Assembly: GCA_945881905.1 (NCBI GenBank)
Contig: CAMCVV010000017.1
Coordinates: 1-44,391, forward strand
Length of the DNA: 44,391 nt
Direction of reading: 5' to 3'
From: Paenibacillus alvei
Lineage (GTDB): Bacteria; Bacillota; Bacilli; Paenibacillales; NBRC-103111
The notes beneath the pieces are model-generated. The model saw nothing but the letters and a program-made list of their open reading frames with translations, did not search any database and was not told where the DNA came from. A program made the translations under genes and the position numbers. Below, one piece after another: positions 15,191-25,400 of the stretch. The stretch's first letter is position 1. Each line of letters opens with the position of its first letter.

Positions 15191-16294
15191 ATGAATCATA
15201 AACCAGCACCTAAATACCTGCAATTAAAACAAGAAATTATGACTTGGATTCAATCAGGCAAACTTCCAGAAGGTCATGTGCTACCTTCGGAAAATACGAT
15301 TGCTGTTCAGTTTCAACTAAGTCGGCATACAGTTAGACAAACATTTGCACAGCTTGAACAAGAAGGTTGGATAGAACGTAAGCATGGTAAAGGTACATAT
15401 GTAACATACCCCCACCATCATCATTCGGTTTTCCAAAAAGTCCGCACGATTGGTATGCTCACGACATCTATTTCTGACTATATTTTCCCGAATATCGTCC
15501 GAGGTGCAGAAGCTGCACTAAGAAATCGAGGGTATCAACTGCTATTATCTAGCACAGATAATGATAAAGATAAAGAGCGCGAAGCAATACATATGATGAG
15601 CACTCAAGCAATACAGGGTCTTATCATTGAACCGACGAAGAGTGCTGAAGGTAATCCCAATTATGCATTTTTCCAATTGCTACATAAAAAAAACATCCCT
15701 TTCTTAATGATCAACGAGAAATACCCCGAGTTAGATTGTCCATTCATCAAAGTAGATGATGAGAAAGGAGGCTTCCTAGCTACAGAGTATTTGATACAGT
15801 TAGGGCACACGGAGATTGCGGGATTTTTTAAAACCGATGATTTACAAGGATTACATAGATTAGATGGGTTTATACGCGCACATCGCTTATATGGATTAAA
15901 TCACGAATCGATAAACATCGTGAGGTATACCACAGAACAAAAATGGACTAAGCCGTATCAACAAGCGAAGCGTATGCTACAAAGAACTTTAAAAAGACCG
16001 ACTGCTTTTGTTTGCTACAATGATGAGCTAGCGGTACACTTGCTCGAAATTGTTAGACAATTAGGGGTTTCGATTCCTCAAGATCTTTCTATGATCGGTT
16101 TTGATGATTCTGCTCTTGCGACAGCAACTGAAGTGAAGCTATCTACACTTACACATCCCAAATCTGAACTTGGTCGAGAAGCAGCTATAATGCTGATGGA
16201 TTGGATCGAAGGAAGCAACAAGGATTTCTCACATCAACAAGTGATATATACGCCTAAGCTTATGATCAGAGAATCCACAAGATCTTTACTGTAA
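15191..16294 (+). CDS. araR: arabinose operon repressor AraR (GntR-type DNA-binding domain, LacI-type sensor)
   Basis: AraR represses arabinose genes and is released by L-arabinose. Residues 1-75 form a winged helix of the GntR class (YLQLKQEIMTWI, LPSENTIAVQFQLSRHTVRQ, KHGKGTYV). Residues about 85-365 form a periplasmic-binding-protein-like sensor (IGMLTTSISDYIFPNIVRG, GLIIEPTKS, CYNDELAVHLLE, LSMIGFDDS, LTHPKSELG). Over its length it closely parallels B. subtilis AraR, including this unusual hybrid architecture. ATG follows GAGGTGG at 15181-15187. It lies directly before araD and an AraR operator, in the same direction, so it likely controls the next two genes and perhaps others elsewhere. 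Confidence 0.94.
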   Translation: MNHKPAPKYLQLKQEIMTWIQSGKLPEGHVLPSENTIAVQFQLSRHTVRQTFAQLEQEGWIERKHGKGTYVTYPHHHHSVFQKVRTIGMLTTSISDYIFPNIVRGAEAALRNRGYQLLLSSTDNDKDKEREAIHMMSTQAIQGLIIEPTKSAEGNPNYAFFQLLHKKNIPFLMINEKYPELDCPFIKVDDEKGGFLATEYLIQLGHTEIAGFFKTDDLQGLHRLDGFIRAHRLYGLNHESINIVRYTTEQKWTKPYQQAKRMLQRTLKRPTAFVCYNDELAVHLLEIVRQLGVSIPQDLSMIGFDDSALATATEVKLSTLTHPKSELGREAAIMLMDWIEGSNKDFSHQQVIYTPKLMIRESTRSLL

Positions 16295-16303
16295 ATATAG
16301 ATA

Positions 16304-16319
16304 AGTTGTACGTACGAGT
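16304..16319. promoter_or_regulatory. AraR operator upstream of araD
   Basis: AGTTGTACGTACGAGT matches the B. subtilis AraR site ATTTGTACGTACTAAT at 13 of 16 positions with the whole central TTGTACGTAC core. It lies 50 bases before araD, directly before a -10-like TATACT (16321-16326). Confidence 0.8.
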
Positions 16320-16369
16320 GTATACTATAGTCATCATATATATTCGAGATGAGAGGGCGATGAGGGGCA

Positions 16370-17056
16370 TTGTTAGAAAAGTTGAAACAACAAGTGCTTG
16401 AAGCGAATCTTGACTTACCTAAATACGGGCTTGTTATCTATACTTGGGGAAATGTAAGCGCAATAGATCAAGAAAAGAAATATGTCGTGATTAAGCCTAG
16501 TGGAGTTCCTTACGAAGAATTATCATTACATGATATGGTTGTGGTAGATTTAGAAGGTCAAATCGTTGAAGGCAACAAGAAACCATCATCAGACACACTC
16601 ACCCATTTGGCTTTATATCGTGCATTCCCTCAGATCGGAGGAATTGTACATACGCATTCACCTTGGGCAACGATTTGGGCACAAGCTGGGCGAAGTATCC
16701 CAGCATTAGGAACCACACATGCGGATTATTTTTATGGTGAAGTACCTTGTACGCGAGCAATGACACCTCAGGAAATCCGAGGAGCCTACGAACTTGAGAC
16801 AGGTCATGTAATTGTTGAGACTTTCAAGGGGAAAGATCCTTTGCACACGCCAGGCGTCTTAGTAAACGCCCACGCACCCTTCAGTTGGGGAACTGATGCG
16901 TTCGATGCAGTTCATCATGCAGTAGTGCTAGAAGAAGTCTCGAAAATGGCGTATCACTCACTTCTGTTGAATCCAAGCTTGCTATCGATGGACCAAGCAT
17001 TGCTAGATCGTCATTTTCTCCGAAAGCATGGCATCGATGCTTATTATGGGCAATGA
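16370..17056 (+). CDS. araD: L-ribulose-5-phosphate 4-epimerase
   Basis: AraD interconverts L-ribulose-5-phosphate and D-xylulose-5-phosphate, the last step joining arabinose to the pentose phosphate pathway. The 228-residue protein is a class II aldolase-like zinc enzyme: GNVSAID (27-33), [22 protein letters not shown], metal ligands in [10 protein letters not shown] and TTHADYFYG, and [12 protein letters not shown]. Length equals B. subtilis AraD (229). The start is TTG 16370: reading it as Met gives [14 protein letters not shown], colinear with the B. subtilis N-terminus, and GAGAGGG/GAGGGG lie just upstream. It is the first gene after the AraR operator. Confidence 0.95.
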   Translation: MLEKLKQQVLEANLDLPKYGLVIYTWGNVSAIDQEKKYVVIKPSGVPYEELSLHDMVVVDLEGQIVEGNKKPSSDTLTHLALYRAFPQIGGIVHTHSPWATIWAQAGRSIPALGTTHADYFYGEVPCTRAMTPQEIRGAYELETGHVIVETFKGKDPLHTPGVLVNAHAPFSWGTDAFDAVHHAVVLEEVSKMAYHSLLLNPSLLSMDQALLDRHFLRKHGIDAYYGQ

Positions 17057-17102
17057 TATTAAAGGAGACACTACCAAATATATTCGTAAGGAGTAGATGA
17101 AA

Positions 17103-18779
17103 ATGAGCAAGAAATATGCAATAGGTATAGATTACGGATCAGAATCAGGAAGAGCAGTTTTAGTTGATTTGTCAGATGGAACTGAAGTTTCTGATCATGT
17201 TACGGTATATCCTCACAATGTCATTGATGAGCGACTCCCTGATTCAAGCATTGAATTAGATCACGATTGGGCATTACAACATCCTCAAGATTATATAGAA
17301 GTTCTTCGTTGCTCTGTTCCTGCAATTATGAAAGCATCGGGAGTTGATCCAGCCGATGTTATTGGTTTGGGTATAGATTTTACAGCTTGTACCATGTTAC
17401 CAATTGACGAACAAGGAGAACCCCTCTGTCTTCGACCTGAATATAAAGACCAACCGCATAGTTGGGTGAAATTATGGAAACATCACGCTGCACAAGATGA
17501 AGCGAATCGCATTAATGAAATGGCAACAACAACAGGGGAGGCCTTCTTATCCCGATATGGAGGGAAAATTTCATCAGAGTGGATGTTAGCCAAGGTATGG
17601 CAGATTCTTAATGAAGCACCGCATATCTATGAACGAGCAGATCAATTCTTAGAAGCAGCAGATTGGGTCGTATTTAAATTAACAGGAAATATCATGAAGA
17701 ATAGCTGTACGGCAGGCTACAAGGCAATATGGCACAAAAAAGATGGTTACCCTAGTAAAGAATTTATGAAAAAATGCGATCCGCGATTAGAACATCTATT
17801 CGAAACAAAGATTAGAGGTGATATTTTCCCATTAGGCACAAAAGCCGGTGAGCTTACAGCTGCAATGGCTGATATGATGGGACTTAGAGCGGGAACAGCT
17901 ATCGCTGTAGGCAATGTAGATGCTCATGCAGCTGTTCCTGCGGTTGGAGTAGTTAATGCTCATCAGATGGTCATGGCGATGGGGACATCGATATGCCATT
18001 TGCTGTTAAGCAAAGAAGAGAAGCAAGTTGAAGGTATGTGTGGCGTTGTTGAAGATGGCATTGTGCCTGGATATTACGGTTACGAAGCGGGTCAATCCGC
18101 TGTAGGTGATATTTTTGCATGGTTTGTGGAACAAGGCGTTCCTTCTTATGTAATTGAAGCTGCACAAGATGAAGCGGTTAGTGTTCATGAGTATTTAGAA
18201 AAGCGAGCAGCAACATATGGGCCAGGAGAAAGTGGGCTACTTGCATTGGATTGGTGGAACGGTAATCGTTCTGTGCTTGTAGACACAGATCTGACAGGGC
18301 TACTACTCGGCTATACTTTATTAACGAAACCAGAAGAAATATATCGCGCTTTGTTAGAAGCAACAGCGTTCGGTACTCGTAAAATCATTGATGCTTTCGA
18401 AAAATTTGGTGTTCAAGTTGACGAATTATTTGCGTGCGGAGGTCTTCCTCAACGCAATGATTTACTTATGCAAATTTACGCAGATGTTACGAACAAAGAA
18501 ATTAAAATTGCTGCATCAAAGCAAACGCCAGCTTTAGGTGCAGCCATGTTTGGTGCAGTAGCAGCGGGAGCAAATAAAGGTGGTTACGACAGCATTGTCG
18601 ACGCAGCTAAGAAAATGGCCAGAGTCCGTGCAGAAACATTCAAACCTATACCTTCTCATGTAGAGATATATGACAAGCTATATCAAGAATATTGCAAACT
18701 GCACGATTACTTTGGGCGCGGTGAAAACGATGTAATGAAGAGATTAAAGTCGATCAAGGATGAAGTCAAACAAGCATAG
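17103..18779 (+). CDS. araB: ribulokinase
   Basis: AraB phosphorylates L-ribulose with ATP to L-ribulose-5-phosphate. The 558-residue protein belongs to the FGGY kinases: [16 protein letters not shown] at the N-terminus (phosphate loop), [12 protein letters not shown], the GGKISSEWM region, [13 protein letters not shown] near 277-289, MGTSICH, the [11 protein letters not shown] region, and a C-terminal ATP-binding [10 protein letters not shown] near 440. It parallels B. subtilis AraB (560 residues) throughout. I prefer ATG 17103 because AAGGAG (17088-17093) is nine bases away; ATG 17097 is only three bases from it. It follows araD after 46 bases. araA, the isomerase needed to make L-ribulose, is not in the window. 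Confidence 0.95.
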   Translation: MSKKYAIGIDYGSESGRAVLVDLSDGTEVSDHVTVYPHNVIDERLPDSSIELDHDWALQHPQDYIEVLRCSVPAIMKASGVDPADVIGLGIDFTACTMLPIDEQGEPLCLRPEYKDQPHSWVKLWKHHAAQDEANRINEMATTTGEAFLSRYGGKISSEWMLAKVWQILNEAPHIYERADQFLEAADWVVFKLTGNIMKNSCTAGYKAIWHKKDGYPSKEFMKKCDPRLEHLFETKIRGDIFPLGTKAGELTAAMADMMGLRAGTAIAVGNVDAHAAVPAVGVVNAHQMVMAMGTSICHLLLSKEEKQVEGMCGVVEDGIVPGYYGYEAGQSAVGDIFAWFVEQGVPSYVIEAAQDEAVSVHEYLEKRAATYGPGESGLLALDWWNGNRSVLVDTDLTGLLLGYTLLTKPEEIYRALLEATAFGTRKIIDAFEKFGVQVDELFACGGLPQRNDLLMQIYADVTNKEIKIAASKQTPALGAAMFGAVAAGANKGGYDSIVDAAKKMARVRAETFKPIPSHVEIYDKLYQEYCKLHDYFGRGENDVMKRLKSIKDEVKQA

Positions 18780-18859
18780 TTGATTGTAATCACAGATCGA
18801 CCGCATACTCCATCGTTACATAATCGCGAGTAGGAGAAAACATCAAAAATTGCAACAAC

Positions 18860-18905
18860 AAAAATCATAACCCCCTTCTGAAGCACATGAGTATGGGGTT
18901 ATGAT
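18860..18905 (-). terminator. rho-independent terminator of thiN, possibly also ending araB
   Basis: Perfect 11-base-pair stem, ATCATAACCCC (18864-18874) with GGGGTTATGAT (18895-18905). Read on the minus strand the second arm is followed by TTTTTG, so it terminates the thiN transcript. From the plus side the hairpin lacks a T run but may still stop araB read-through. Confidence 0.85.
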
Positions 18906-18940
18906 ATATGGCATGTCTATGGCCGTCAATACAGAGGGAT

Positions 18941-19582
18941 TCAGTCGGTACTTTGTATGACCAATAAATAACCATGTTCAAGTTCAATGGTTCCTTCATC
19001 TTGTTGTAACACATTACTAATTCCTAAAGATTCACCAAGAGAAAGCGTGGCATGATTGAGCGAATACTGAAAGCCAGTTAAAGTTATTCCAGTGACTTGG
19101 CCGCCAAATGGTAGTAAAGATATGTAGGGATAGTTCCCTTTTTTGATTTTACTGATAGCCTGGATAAGAACAATTTCATTATTTGCATCAATAATTTTAC
19201 AAGGGATGCGAGAATCCAAGCTTTTTTTGAGCAAATAGATATTGGCTAAGCTATGATCTAGACGAGTTCCGGTTGCTCCGAGGATAAGGATTTCTTGTAC
19301 CGCTTTAGAAATTGCCCAGTCCAATGCAAGAGCTGTATCTGACATATCTTTATGAATGGGATCACAATCGATATAGTGTTTGCTTTCTTTGCGAATCCTT
19401 CTACGTTCTTCATCCGAAACAGAATCAAAATCCCCCAATGAAATATCGGGTACAAAACCATGCTCTAATAGAAAGAGTGCTCCTCGATCACATCCAATGA
19501 GGATATCGTTTTGATCTATAAGAGGGCTCACCCAATCTCCTAATGTTCCCCCAGTTACAATAACTGCACGTTTCTTAAGCAC
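18941..19582 (-). CDS. thiN: thiamine pyrophosphokinase
   Basis: The enzyme transfers pyrophosphate from ATP to thiamine, giving thiamine diphosphate. The 213-residue product has the family's motifs in order: TGGTLGDW at the N-terminus, GCDRGALFLLEHG, LGDFDSVS (about 52-59), HKDMSDTALALDWA (about 77-90), GATGTRLDHSLANI (about 101-114), and a C-terminal beta-sandwich domain ending LLVIQSTD. It parallels B. subtilis ThiN (YloS). The start is GTG with AGGAGA eight bases upstream. It is divergent from the HD hydrolase gene (76 bases apart) and ends at a strong terminator. The usual KDxTD motif reads KDMSD, a conservative change. Confidence 0.93.
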   Translation of the reverse strand: MLKKRAVIVTGGTLGDWVSPLIDQNDILIGCDRGALFLLEHGFVPDISLGDFDSVSDEERRRIRKESKHYIDCDPIHKDMSDTALALDWAISKAVQEILILGATGTRLDHSLANIYLLKKSLDSRIPCKIIDANNEIVLIQAISKIKKGNYPYISLLPFGGQVTGITLTGFQYSLNHATLSLGESLGISNVLQQDEGTIELEHGYLLVIQSTD

Positions 19583-19658
19583 GATATTTCTCCTCTAGAC
19601 GGATAGATGTGTGTTCCTCTACAATAGATTCATCATATCATAAAATAGGAGTAATACG

Positions 19659-20306
19659 ATGGAAAATCAAATAGTAGTAGATGCTGCTGAACAGTTTGTG
19701 AAAGATAAGTTACGGAATGATTCGAGTGGCCACGACTGGTGGCATATTTTCAGAGTTGTGCAAATGTCGAAGAAAATTGCTAGGGAAGAAAGAGCAGACA
19801 TATTTATCTGTGAACTCAGTGCTCTTCTTCATGATGTAACGGATGAAAAGTTATGTAAAGATCCCATGCAGGCGTCACTAGACTTGAAGGAATGGTTGAA
19901 CGCCCACAGTCTTTCAAATCTAGTGAAGTCACATGTTTTTGAAATTATTGAAAACCTCTCATACAAAGGTGGGAATCGCCCAGCCATGCGAACTCTTGAA
20001 GGACAAATTGTTCAAGATGCAGACCGATTAGATGCGATAGGAGCTTTAGGAATTGCTAGAGTTTTTGCTTTTTCTGGGTCTACTCATAGACCTATACATG
20101 TGCCTGACCTTGCACCACGCGAAAACCTTACTTTTGAACAGTATCGAAATGGGCAAGGCACGGCAATTATGCATTTTCATGAAAAACTATTGAAGCTTAA
20201 ATCGTTGATGAACACAAGATATGCTCATCAGTTAGCAGAAGTGCGACACCAGGTAATGCTTCAATATTTAGAGCATTTTGATCAAGAATGGGAAGGTTCA
20301 CGGTGA
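19659..20306 (+). CDS. HD-domain phosphohydrolase, YpgQ/YedJ type
   Basis: The 215-residue protein is a compact HD-domain metal-dependent phosphohydrolase. Ligand motifs are H26 in SGHDWWHIFR (about 23-32), the paired HD in ALLHDVTDEK (about 56-65), and the late aspartate in QDADRLDAIGALGIARVFAFSG (about 118-139, quoted in part). This is the pattern of B. subtilis YpgQ, a (d)NTP pyrophosphohydrolase, and E. coli YedJ. The true substrate here is unproven. ATG follows TAGGAGT. It is transcribed alone, divergent from thiN; no terminator is clear in the 208 bases before the convergent bactofilin gene. Confidence 0.85.
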   Translation: MENQIVVDAAEQFVKDKLRNDSSGHDWWHIFRVVQMSKKIAREERADIFICELSALLHDVTDEKLCKDPMQASLDLKEWLNAHSLSNLVKSHVFEIIENLSYKGGNRPAMRTLEGQIVQDADRLDAIGALGIARVFAFSGSTHRPIHVPDLAPRENLTFEQYRNGQGTAIMHFHEKLLKLKSLMNTRYAHQLAEVRHQVMLQYLEHFDQEWEGSR

Positions 20307-20514
20307 GAAAAAGTAGAGTAAATAGAAATCCAATGCAATCTCTTCAAAGGCAATGATTTTGCGCAAATATTTTTTGCATTCCCTATCCTGCAAAGCATAT
20401 CATCAAAGATTGGTAATAAACAGCTACTCAAAGATGAAAGCATTAGGAAACCTTAAAAAATCAAATCTAATCACACATATATCCATACAGATTAATGCGA
20501 ACTCATCTATCAAA

Positions 20515-20958
20515 CTAAATGATCGACTTTATATCTCTGTCTAATTTATTAAATGTATTTTGTCGTGTGTCCACTACAACAAGTTGATTGGGAATGGATG
20601 GAACTTCTCCCGATTTCATGTTGCTAGTCCCTTGAAAGATGCCTCCTTCATGGATAACAATCGCGTTCGCAAAAATCTGTCCTGTAAATACTCCACTATG
20701 AAGTAATATAAGTTTACCTTTGACCAAGAGATCACCTGTCATTTCACCTGCAATAATTACATCCTGAGCAGAAATATTGGAAGTAATCTTGCTACGTTCA
20801 CCAACGGTAACAGTTCCCTCACATTCGATTTCACCCTCAAATTGTCCTTCTATCCGAATATCAGAAATAGAAGTAATCTTCCCTTGACAATTCGCATCAT
20901 CACCTAGAATCGTTTCTTTTAGTCTGTTATTATATTTCGTAATTCTTCGTGTAAACAT
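20515..20958 (-). CDS. bactofilin (polymer-forming cytoskeletal protein), copy 1
   Basis: Bactofilins polymerise without nucleotide into filaments that position cell-wall enzymes. The 147-residue protein has the central right-handed beta-helix (about 15-115) with repeating small turns: ISDIRIEGQFEGEIECEG, GERSKITSNIS, AQDVIIAGEMTGDL, VKGKLILLHSG, each strand rich in V/I and ending in G. N- and C-terminal tails are polar and disordered-looking, as in the family. ATG 20958 follows AAAGGAA; a TTG at 20976 overlaps the upstream stop and is less likely. It comes directly after an M23 peptidase gene, so the two are probably co-translated. Its closest relative in the window is the copy at 29317-29763. 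Confidence 0.92.
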   Translation of the reverse strand: MFTRRITKYNNRLKETILGDDANCQGKITSISDIRIEGQFEGEIECEGTVTVGERSKITSNISAQDVIIAGEMTGDLLVKGKLILLHSGVFTGQIFANAIVIHEGGIFQGTSNMKSGEVPSIPNQLVVVDTRQNTFNKLDRDIKSII

Positions 20959-20972
20959 AGGGTTTATTCCTT

Positions 20973-21968
20973 TCAATATTGAATTTCGTCTTTGAGGTAA
21001 GGGTGAGGATCAACTGCCTTATGATTGAGATGAATTTCATAGTGCAGATGCGTCCCCGTGCTTCGACCTGTAGAGCCCATCATGCCGATTTGCTGTCCCT
21101 TTTTAACAAAATCCCCTGTAGTAACGATAACTTTGTTCAAATGAAGATATGCTGTTTTGATGGAATTGCCATGGTCTATTCGAATAAAATTGCCATGTAA
21201 AGAATCGTACCCAACCTGTGCTACTTTGCCTGAAGCAGTAGCCAAAATGCTTTCTGATTCGATCCCTTGGATATCGATTCCACTATGGTGGCTAGATTGT
21301 TTCGTTAAGGGATCTTTCCTATAACCGAAACCAGATGTTACTTTGCGGTCAGTTGTAGGCCAAATTGAAGGTAATTTGTCATGCTTTTCGAATGTTACTT
21401 TCAGAATATTTTCTTTCTCAGACATTTCAATTAATAATTTATCGATGCTTTGAGTCAAGTTAACCATATCGATTTTAGTGCTTAGTGCGAGTTGATCTAT
21501 CCCATTGTTAGGTAGGGGGTAATATTGACCGCCTTGATGGGTAGCAGGAAAATGGGTCTTGTTTTCAGGAAGCTGTAGAGTTTGACGAGTCGATTTTTCC
21601 ATGAGTTGAATATCATTATGGATCGTGTTAAGAGTGTTCAGTTTTGATTTGAATTCAGTGGCTTGTAATGACAACTCATTTACGATAACTTTCAAGTCAC
21701 CTAATCGCTTTTCTTTTTGTATTAATTGTTCATTAAATGCAAGTTCTTGTTGGACGTATTTCTGATTCGTCATCTTTTTCTCGGATTGAAAGTGAAGAAT
21801 TGAAAATAAAGCCATTGTGCATAGTCCAACGAATAATAAAAGTACAATAAGAGAAACAATCGTAAAACTGTATTGTCTAAAATTTATTTGCGATGCTGGT
21901 CTAGCGGCACTTGGAATAACCATAATGGTAACTTTCTTGCTTTTCCAAAAGCCTATCAGTACTTTCAC
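20973..21968 (-). CDS. membrane-anchored M23 (LytM-type) peptidase, copy 1
   Basis: The 331-residue protein should cut or regulate cutting of peptidoglycan cross-links outside the membrane. It has a short basic cytosolic start, one membrane helix (about 33-57), a coiled coil (about 60-125) and a C-terminal M23 domain (about 205-325). The zinc ligands appear intact: His228-x3-Asp232 (HSGID) and His309 in THLHYE, with His276 and His307 as catalytic histidines, so it looks enzymatically competent. GFGYRKDP and GSTGRSTG are identical in the second copy. Start is uncertain: GTG 21968 has AAGGAA only one base away; a CTG nine bases later is better spaced. The bactofilin follows with a gap of 14 bases. 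Confidence 0.92.
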   Translation of the reverse strand: MKVLIGFWKSKKVTIMVIPSAARPASQINFRQYSFTIVSLIVLLLFVGLCTMALFSILHFQSEKKMTNQKYVQQELAFNEQLIQKEKRLGDLKVIVNELSLQATEFKSKLNTLNTIHNDIQLMEKSTRQTLQLPENKTHFPATHQGGQYYPLPNNGIDQLALSTKIDMVNLTQSIDKLLIEMSEKENILKVTFEKHDKLPSIWPTTDRKVTSGFGYRKDPLTKQSSHHSGIDIQGIESESILATASGKVAQVGYDSLHGNFIRIDHGNSIKTAYLHLNKVIVTTGDFVKKGQQIGMMGSTGRSTGTHLHYEIHLNHKAVDPHPYLKDEIQY

Positions 21969-22402
21969 TTCCTTTATCTCATAATAGATAATGATTCCAT
22001 AAACTATTCCTATTCAGTCTATCTAAGCGTTATGACTTCGTTAATTATGCGAATAGTCAATCGTTTACAAAGATAAAATATAATCATGGCCATGATGCTG
22101 AAGGATTAATGAATATCTATTAAAAAGATAATTACATATTACATTAAATTACATATAAATACAATAATAAAAAATAATTCTATATAACATTTATTTTGTA
22201 ATTTTAATTCAAGTAAATTCGAACTATTTTCAGACATTTATTTTCTCATTAACAAATTATTCATATTATTTAAAAGAAATCGCTATTTTTAAATTGAACA
22301 ATAGCCATTCAAGTGTTAAAATAAGAGGTAAATCTTTATTTCAATAGTGAACTTTATTGTAATTATTTATCAAATTAATAAATAACAGAAAGGAAATACA
22401 AC
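21969..22402. other. AT-rich intergenic region between M23 copy 1 and gltB
   Basis: No gene is seen. Positions 22130-22290 are extremely AT-rich. A CodY-like 15-mer, TATTTTCAGACATTT (22225-22239), matches AATTTTCWGAAAATT at 12 of 15. An inverted repeat GCTATT/AATAGC (22282-22306 region) brackets the gltB -35. It carries the divergent control signals of both genes. Confidence 0.4.
22294..22322 (+). promoter_or_regulatory. candidate sigma-A promoter of gltB
   Basis: TTGAAC (22294-22299), 17 bases, TAAAAT (22317-22322). The predicted leader is about 75 bases. The -35 lies inside an inverted repeat GCTATT..AATAGC. Confidence 0.5.
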
Positions 22403-25400
22403 ATGTTAAGAAATGGTCTCCCCCTTAGACAAGGACTTTATAGCCCTTCACATGAGCATGATGCTTGTGGTATCGGGTTTGTTGCAAATATTAAAGGTGT
22501 TAAGTCACATGACATCGTTCAAAAAGCGTTGCGTGTACTGTGTAACTTAGACCATCGAGGAGGTCAAGGTTGTGAGATTAACACAGGTGACGGTGCAGGC
22601 ATCCTAATGCAACTTCCACACATATATTTCCAAGAAGAATGCATAAAGCAATCCATTGAACTTCCACCATCAGGCCAGTACGGTGTCGGGATGACATTCC
22701 TACCAAGAGACGAGAAAGCTCGAATTGCTTGCGAACAATTAATTGAAACGACAATCCAATCCGAAGGGCTGCAATTCTTAGGTTGGAGAACTGTACCTTC
22801 CGATCATTCCACTTTAGGTGATTCAGCCAAATCGACGGAGCCTTTTGTTCGTCAAGTTTTTATTGGACATAAAGGTGAATATAGTATTAATCTAGATTTC
22901 GAGAGAAAGTTGTATATCATTCGAAAACTAATCGAAAATGCAGTACGTACTCAGTTTGATCAAATCCCATGTTACTTTTCTAGTTTTTCAAGCCGTACGA
23001 TAGTATATAAAGGCATGCTTACCCCAGAACAAGTAGACACATACTATGTTGAATTGAAAGATGAGCGAGTTGTTTCTGCGTTAGCTTTGGTTCATTCTAG
23101 ATTTAGCACGAATACCTTCCCTAGTTGGGAGCGCGCACATCCTTATCGTTATCTTATTCACAATGGAGAGATCAATACACTTCGAGGTAACGTGAACTGG
23201 ATGCATGCTCGGCAGGCTATGTTTGAATCAGAGTTGTATGGTAAGGACATGCAACGTATTTTGCCGATTATTGATAATGAAGGGTCTGACTCGCAAATTT
23301 TTGATAACACTTTGGAATTTCTTATGTTATCAGGCCGTTCATTACCTCATGCTGCGATGATGATGATTCCAGAGCCATGGTCAAAACACGAAACGATGGA
23401 TGCTGAGAAAAAGGCTTTCTATGAATACCACAGTTGTTTAATGGAGCCATGGGATGGGCCTGCTGCAATTGCATTTACAGACGGCCATTTAATTGGAGCT
23501 GTTCTTGACAGGAATGGACTGCGTCCATCACGATATTATGTAACTAAAGATGATATGATCGTGCTTGCATCGGAAGTAGGTGTATTGGACATTGCACCTG
23601 AGAACATTTTATTTAAAGAACGATTAACTCCAGGAAGAATGCTTCTTGTGGATACAATTGAAGGGCGAATCGTGTCTGACGATGAAATCAAACAGCGAAT
23701 TATTTCAGAAAAACCTTATCAGCAATGGCTTGATCAGCACTTGATAAGCTTAGAAGATTTACCAGATGCACAAACACTACCCGAATCCGACCATCGCACT
23801 TTACTTCAACGGCAGCAAAGTTTCGGCTACACCTTTGAACAAATACGCAAAATAATTGAGCCTATGGCAAAAATTGCAGTCGATCCGATCGGATCAATGG
23901 GGAATGATTCACCTCTTGCTGTACTATCTGATCGTCCACAGTTGCTCTATAGTTATTTCAAGCAATTGTTTGCTCAAGTTACGAATCCACCGATCGATGC
24001 TAACTTCGAAGAATTAGTTACTTCACAAGTCACTACGATTGGACCAGAGCGTAATCTCATTCATCCAGTAGCCGAAAGTTGTCGTCAAATACGTTTGAAA
24101 ACACCGTTCTTGTCTAATGAACAACTAGCTAAATTGAAATATAACCAAAGGGAAGGATTCAAAACTATAACGCTTTCCATGGTTTTTCGTGCGACCGATG
24201 GCACGGAAGGCTTAGAAAAAGCATTAGAAGAATTATTTGCAAGTGCAGATGTAGCGATAAACTCAGGTGTAACATTACTTATATTGTCTGACAGAGGTAT
24301 TAATGAAAAATATGCAGCGATTCCTGCATTACTTGCTGTGTCCGGTCTTCATCATCATTTGATTCGAGCAGGCACAAGGACAAAAGTAAGTCTCCTCGTA
24401 GAATCAGGGGAACCACGAGAAGTTCACCACTTCGCACTATTGCTTGGTTACGGTGCAAGTGCAATTAACCCATACCTGGTTTTCGAAACCATTGAAGATA
24501 TGGTATTGACGAATATCCTACAACAGAAGTCTGTTCCAGATGCTTGTTACAACTATATAAAAGCAGTTACCAAAGGCGTTGTAAAGGTTCTTGCTAAAAT
24601 GGGGATTTCTACGATCCAAAGCTATCGCGGAGCACAAATATTTGAAGCTGTAGGACTCTCTCAAGCACTTATTGACCGATATTTCACGTGGACATACACA
24701 CCAATTGATGGAATTGGTTTGGATGTTATTACGAAAGAAGCATTAACTCGTCATGAACGAGCGTTCTCTAAACAAGTTGGCCTTGATCACATCCTAGATA
24801 CAGGAGGCGAACTTCAATGGCGAAAAGATGGAGAGGAACATCTCTATACGCCGGAGACGATTCATGCTCTGCAAACAGCAGTTCGAACGAATAACTATCA
24901 AATGTTCAAAAGCTTTGTAAAACTTATTCATAAGGAAGAAGAGAAGCATGTTACTCTCAGAGGTCTCCTGAGTTTTAAACCTAATGTTCACGCTATTTCC
25001 ATTGATGAAGTTGAATCTATTGAATCCATCATCAAACGCTTTAAAACAGGTGCTATGTCTTTTGGTTCAATTAGTAGTGAAGCACATGAGGCGCTTGCGA
25101 TTGCAATGAATCGCATAGGGGGTAAAAGTAACACAGGTGAAGGCGGAGAAAACTCAGCTCGATTTATTGCTGACGCAAATGGTGATTCACGTAGAAGTGC
25201 AATCAAACAAGTTGCATCAGGGAGATTTGGTGTTACGAGCCATTATCTCGTCAATGCAGATGAAATACAAATTAAAATGGCACAAGGAGCTAAGCCAGGT
25301 GAAGGTGGACAATTGCCAGGTGCAAAAGTATATCCTTGGATAGCTGAAGTTAGAGGGGTTACTCCTGGAGTCGGACTGATATCACCACCTCCACATCATG

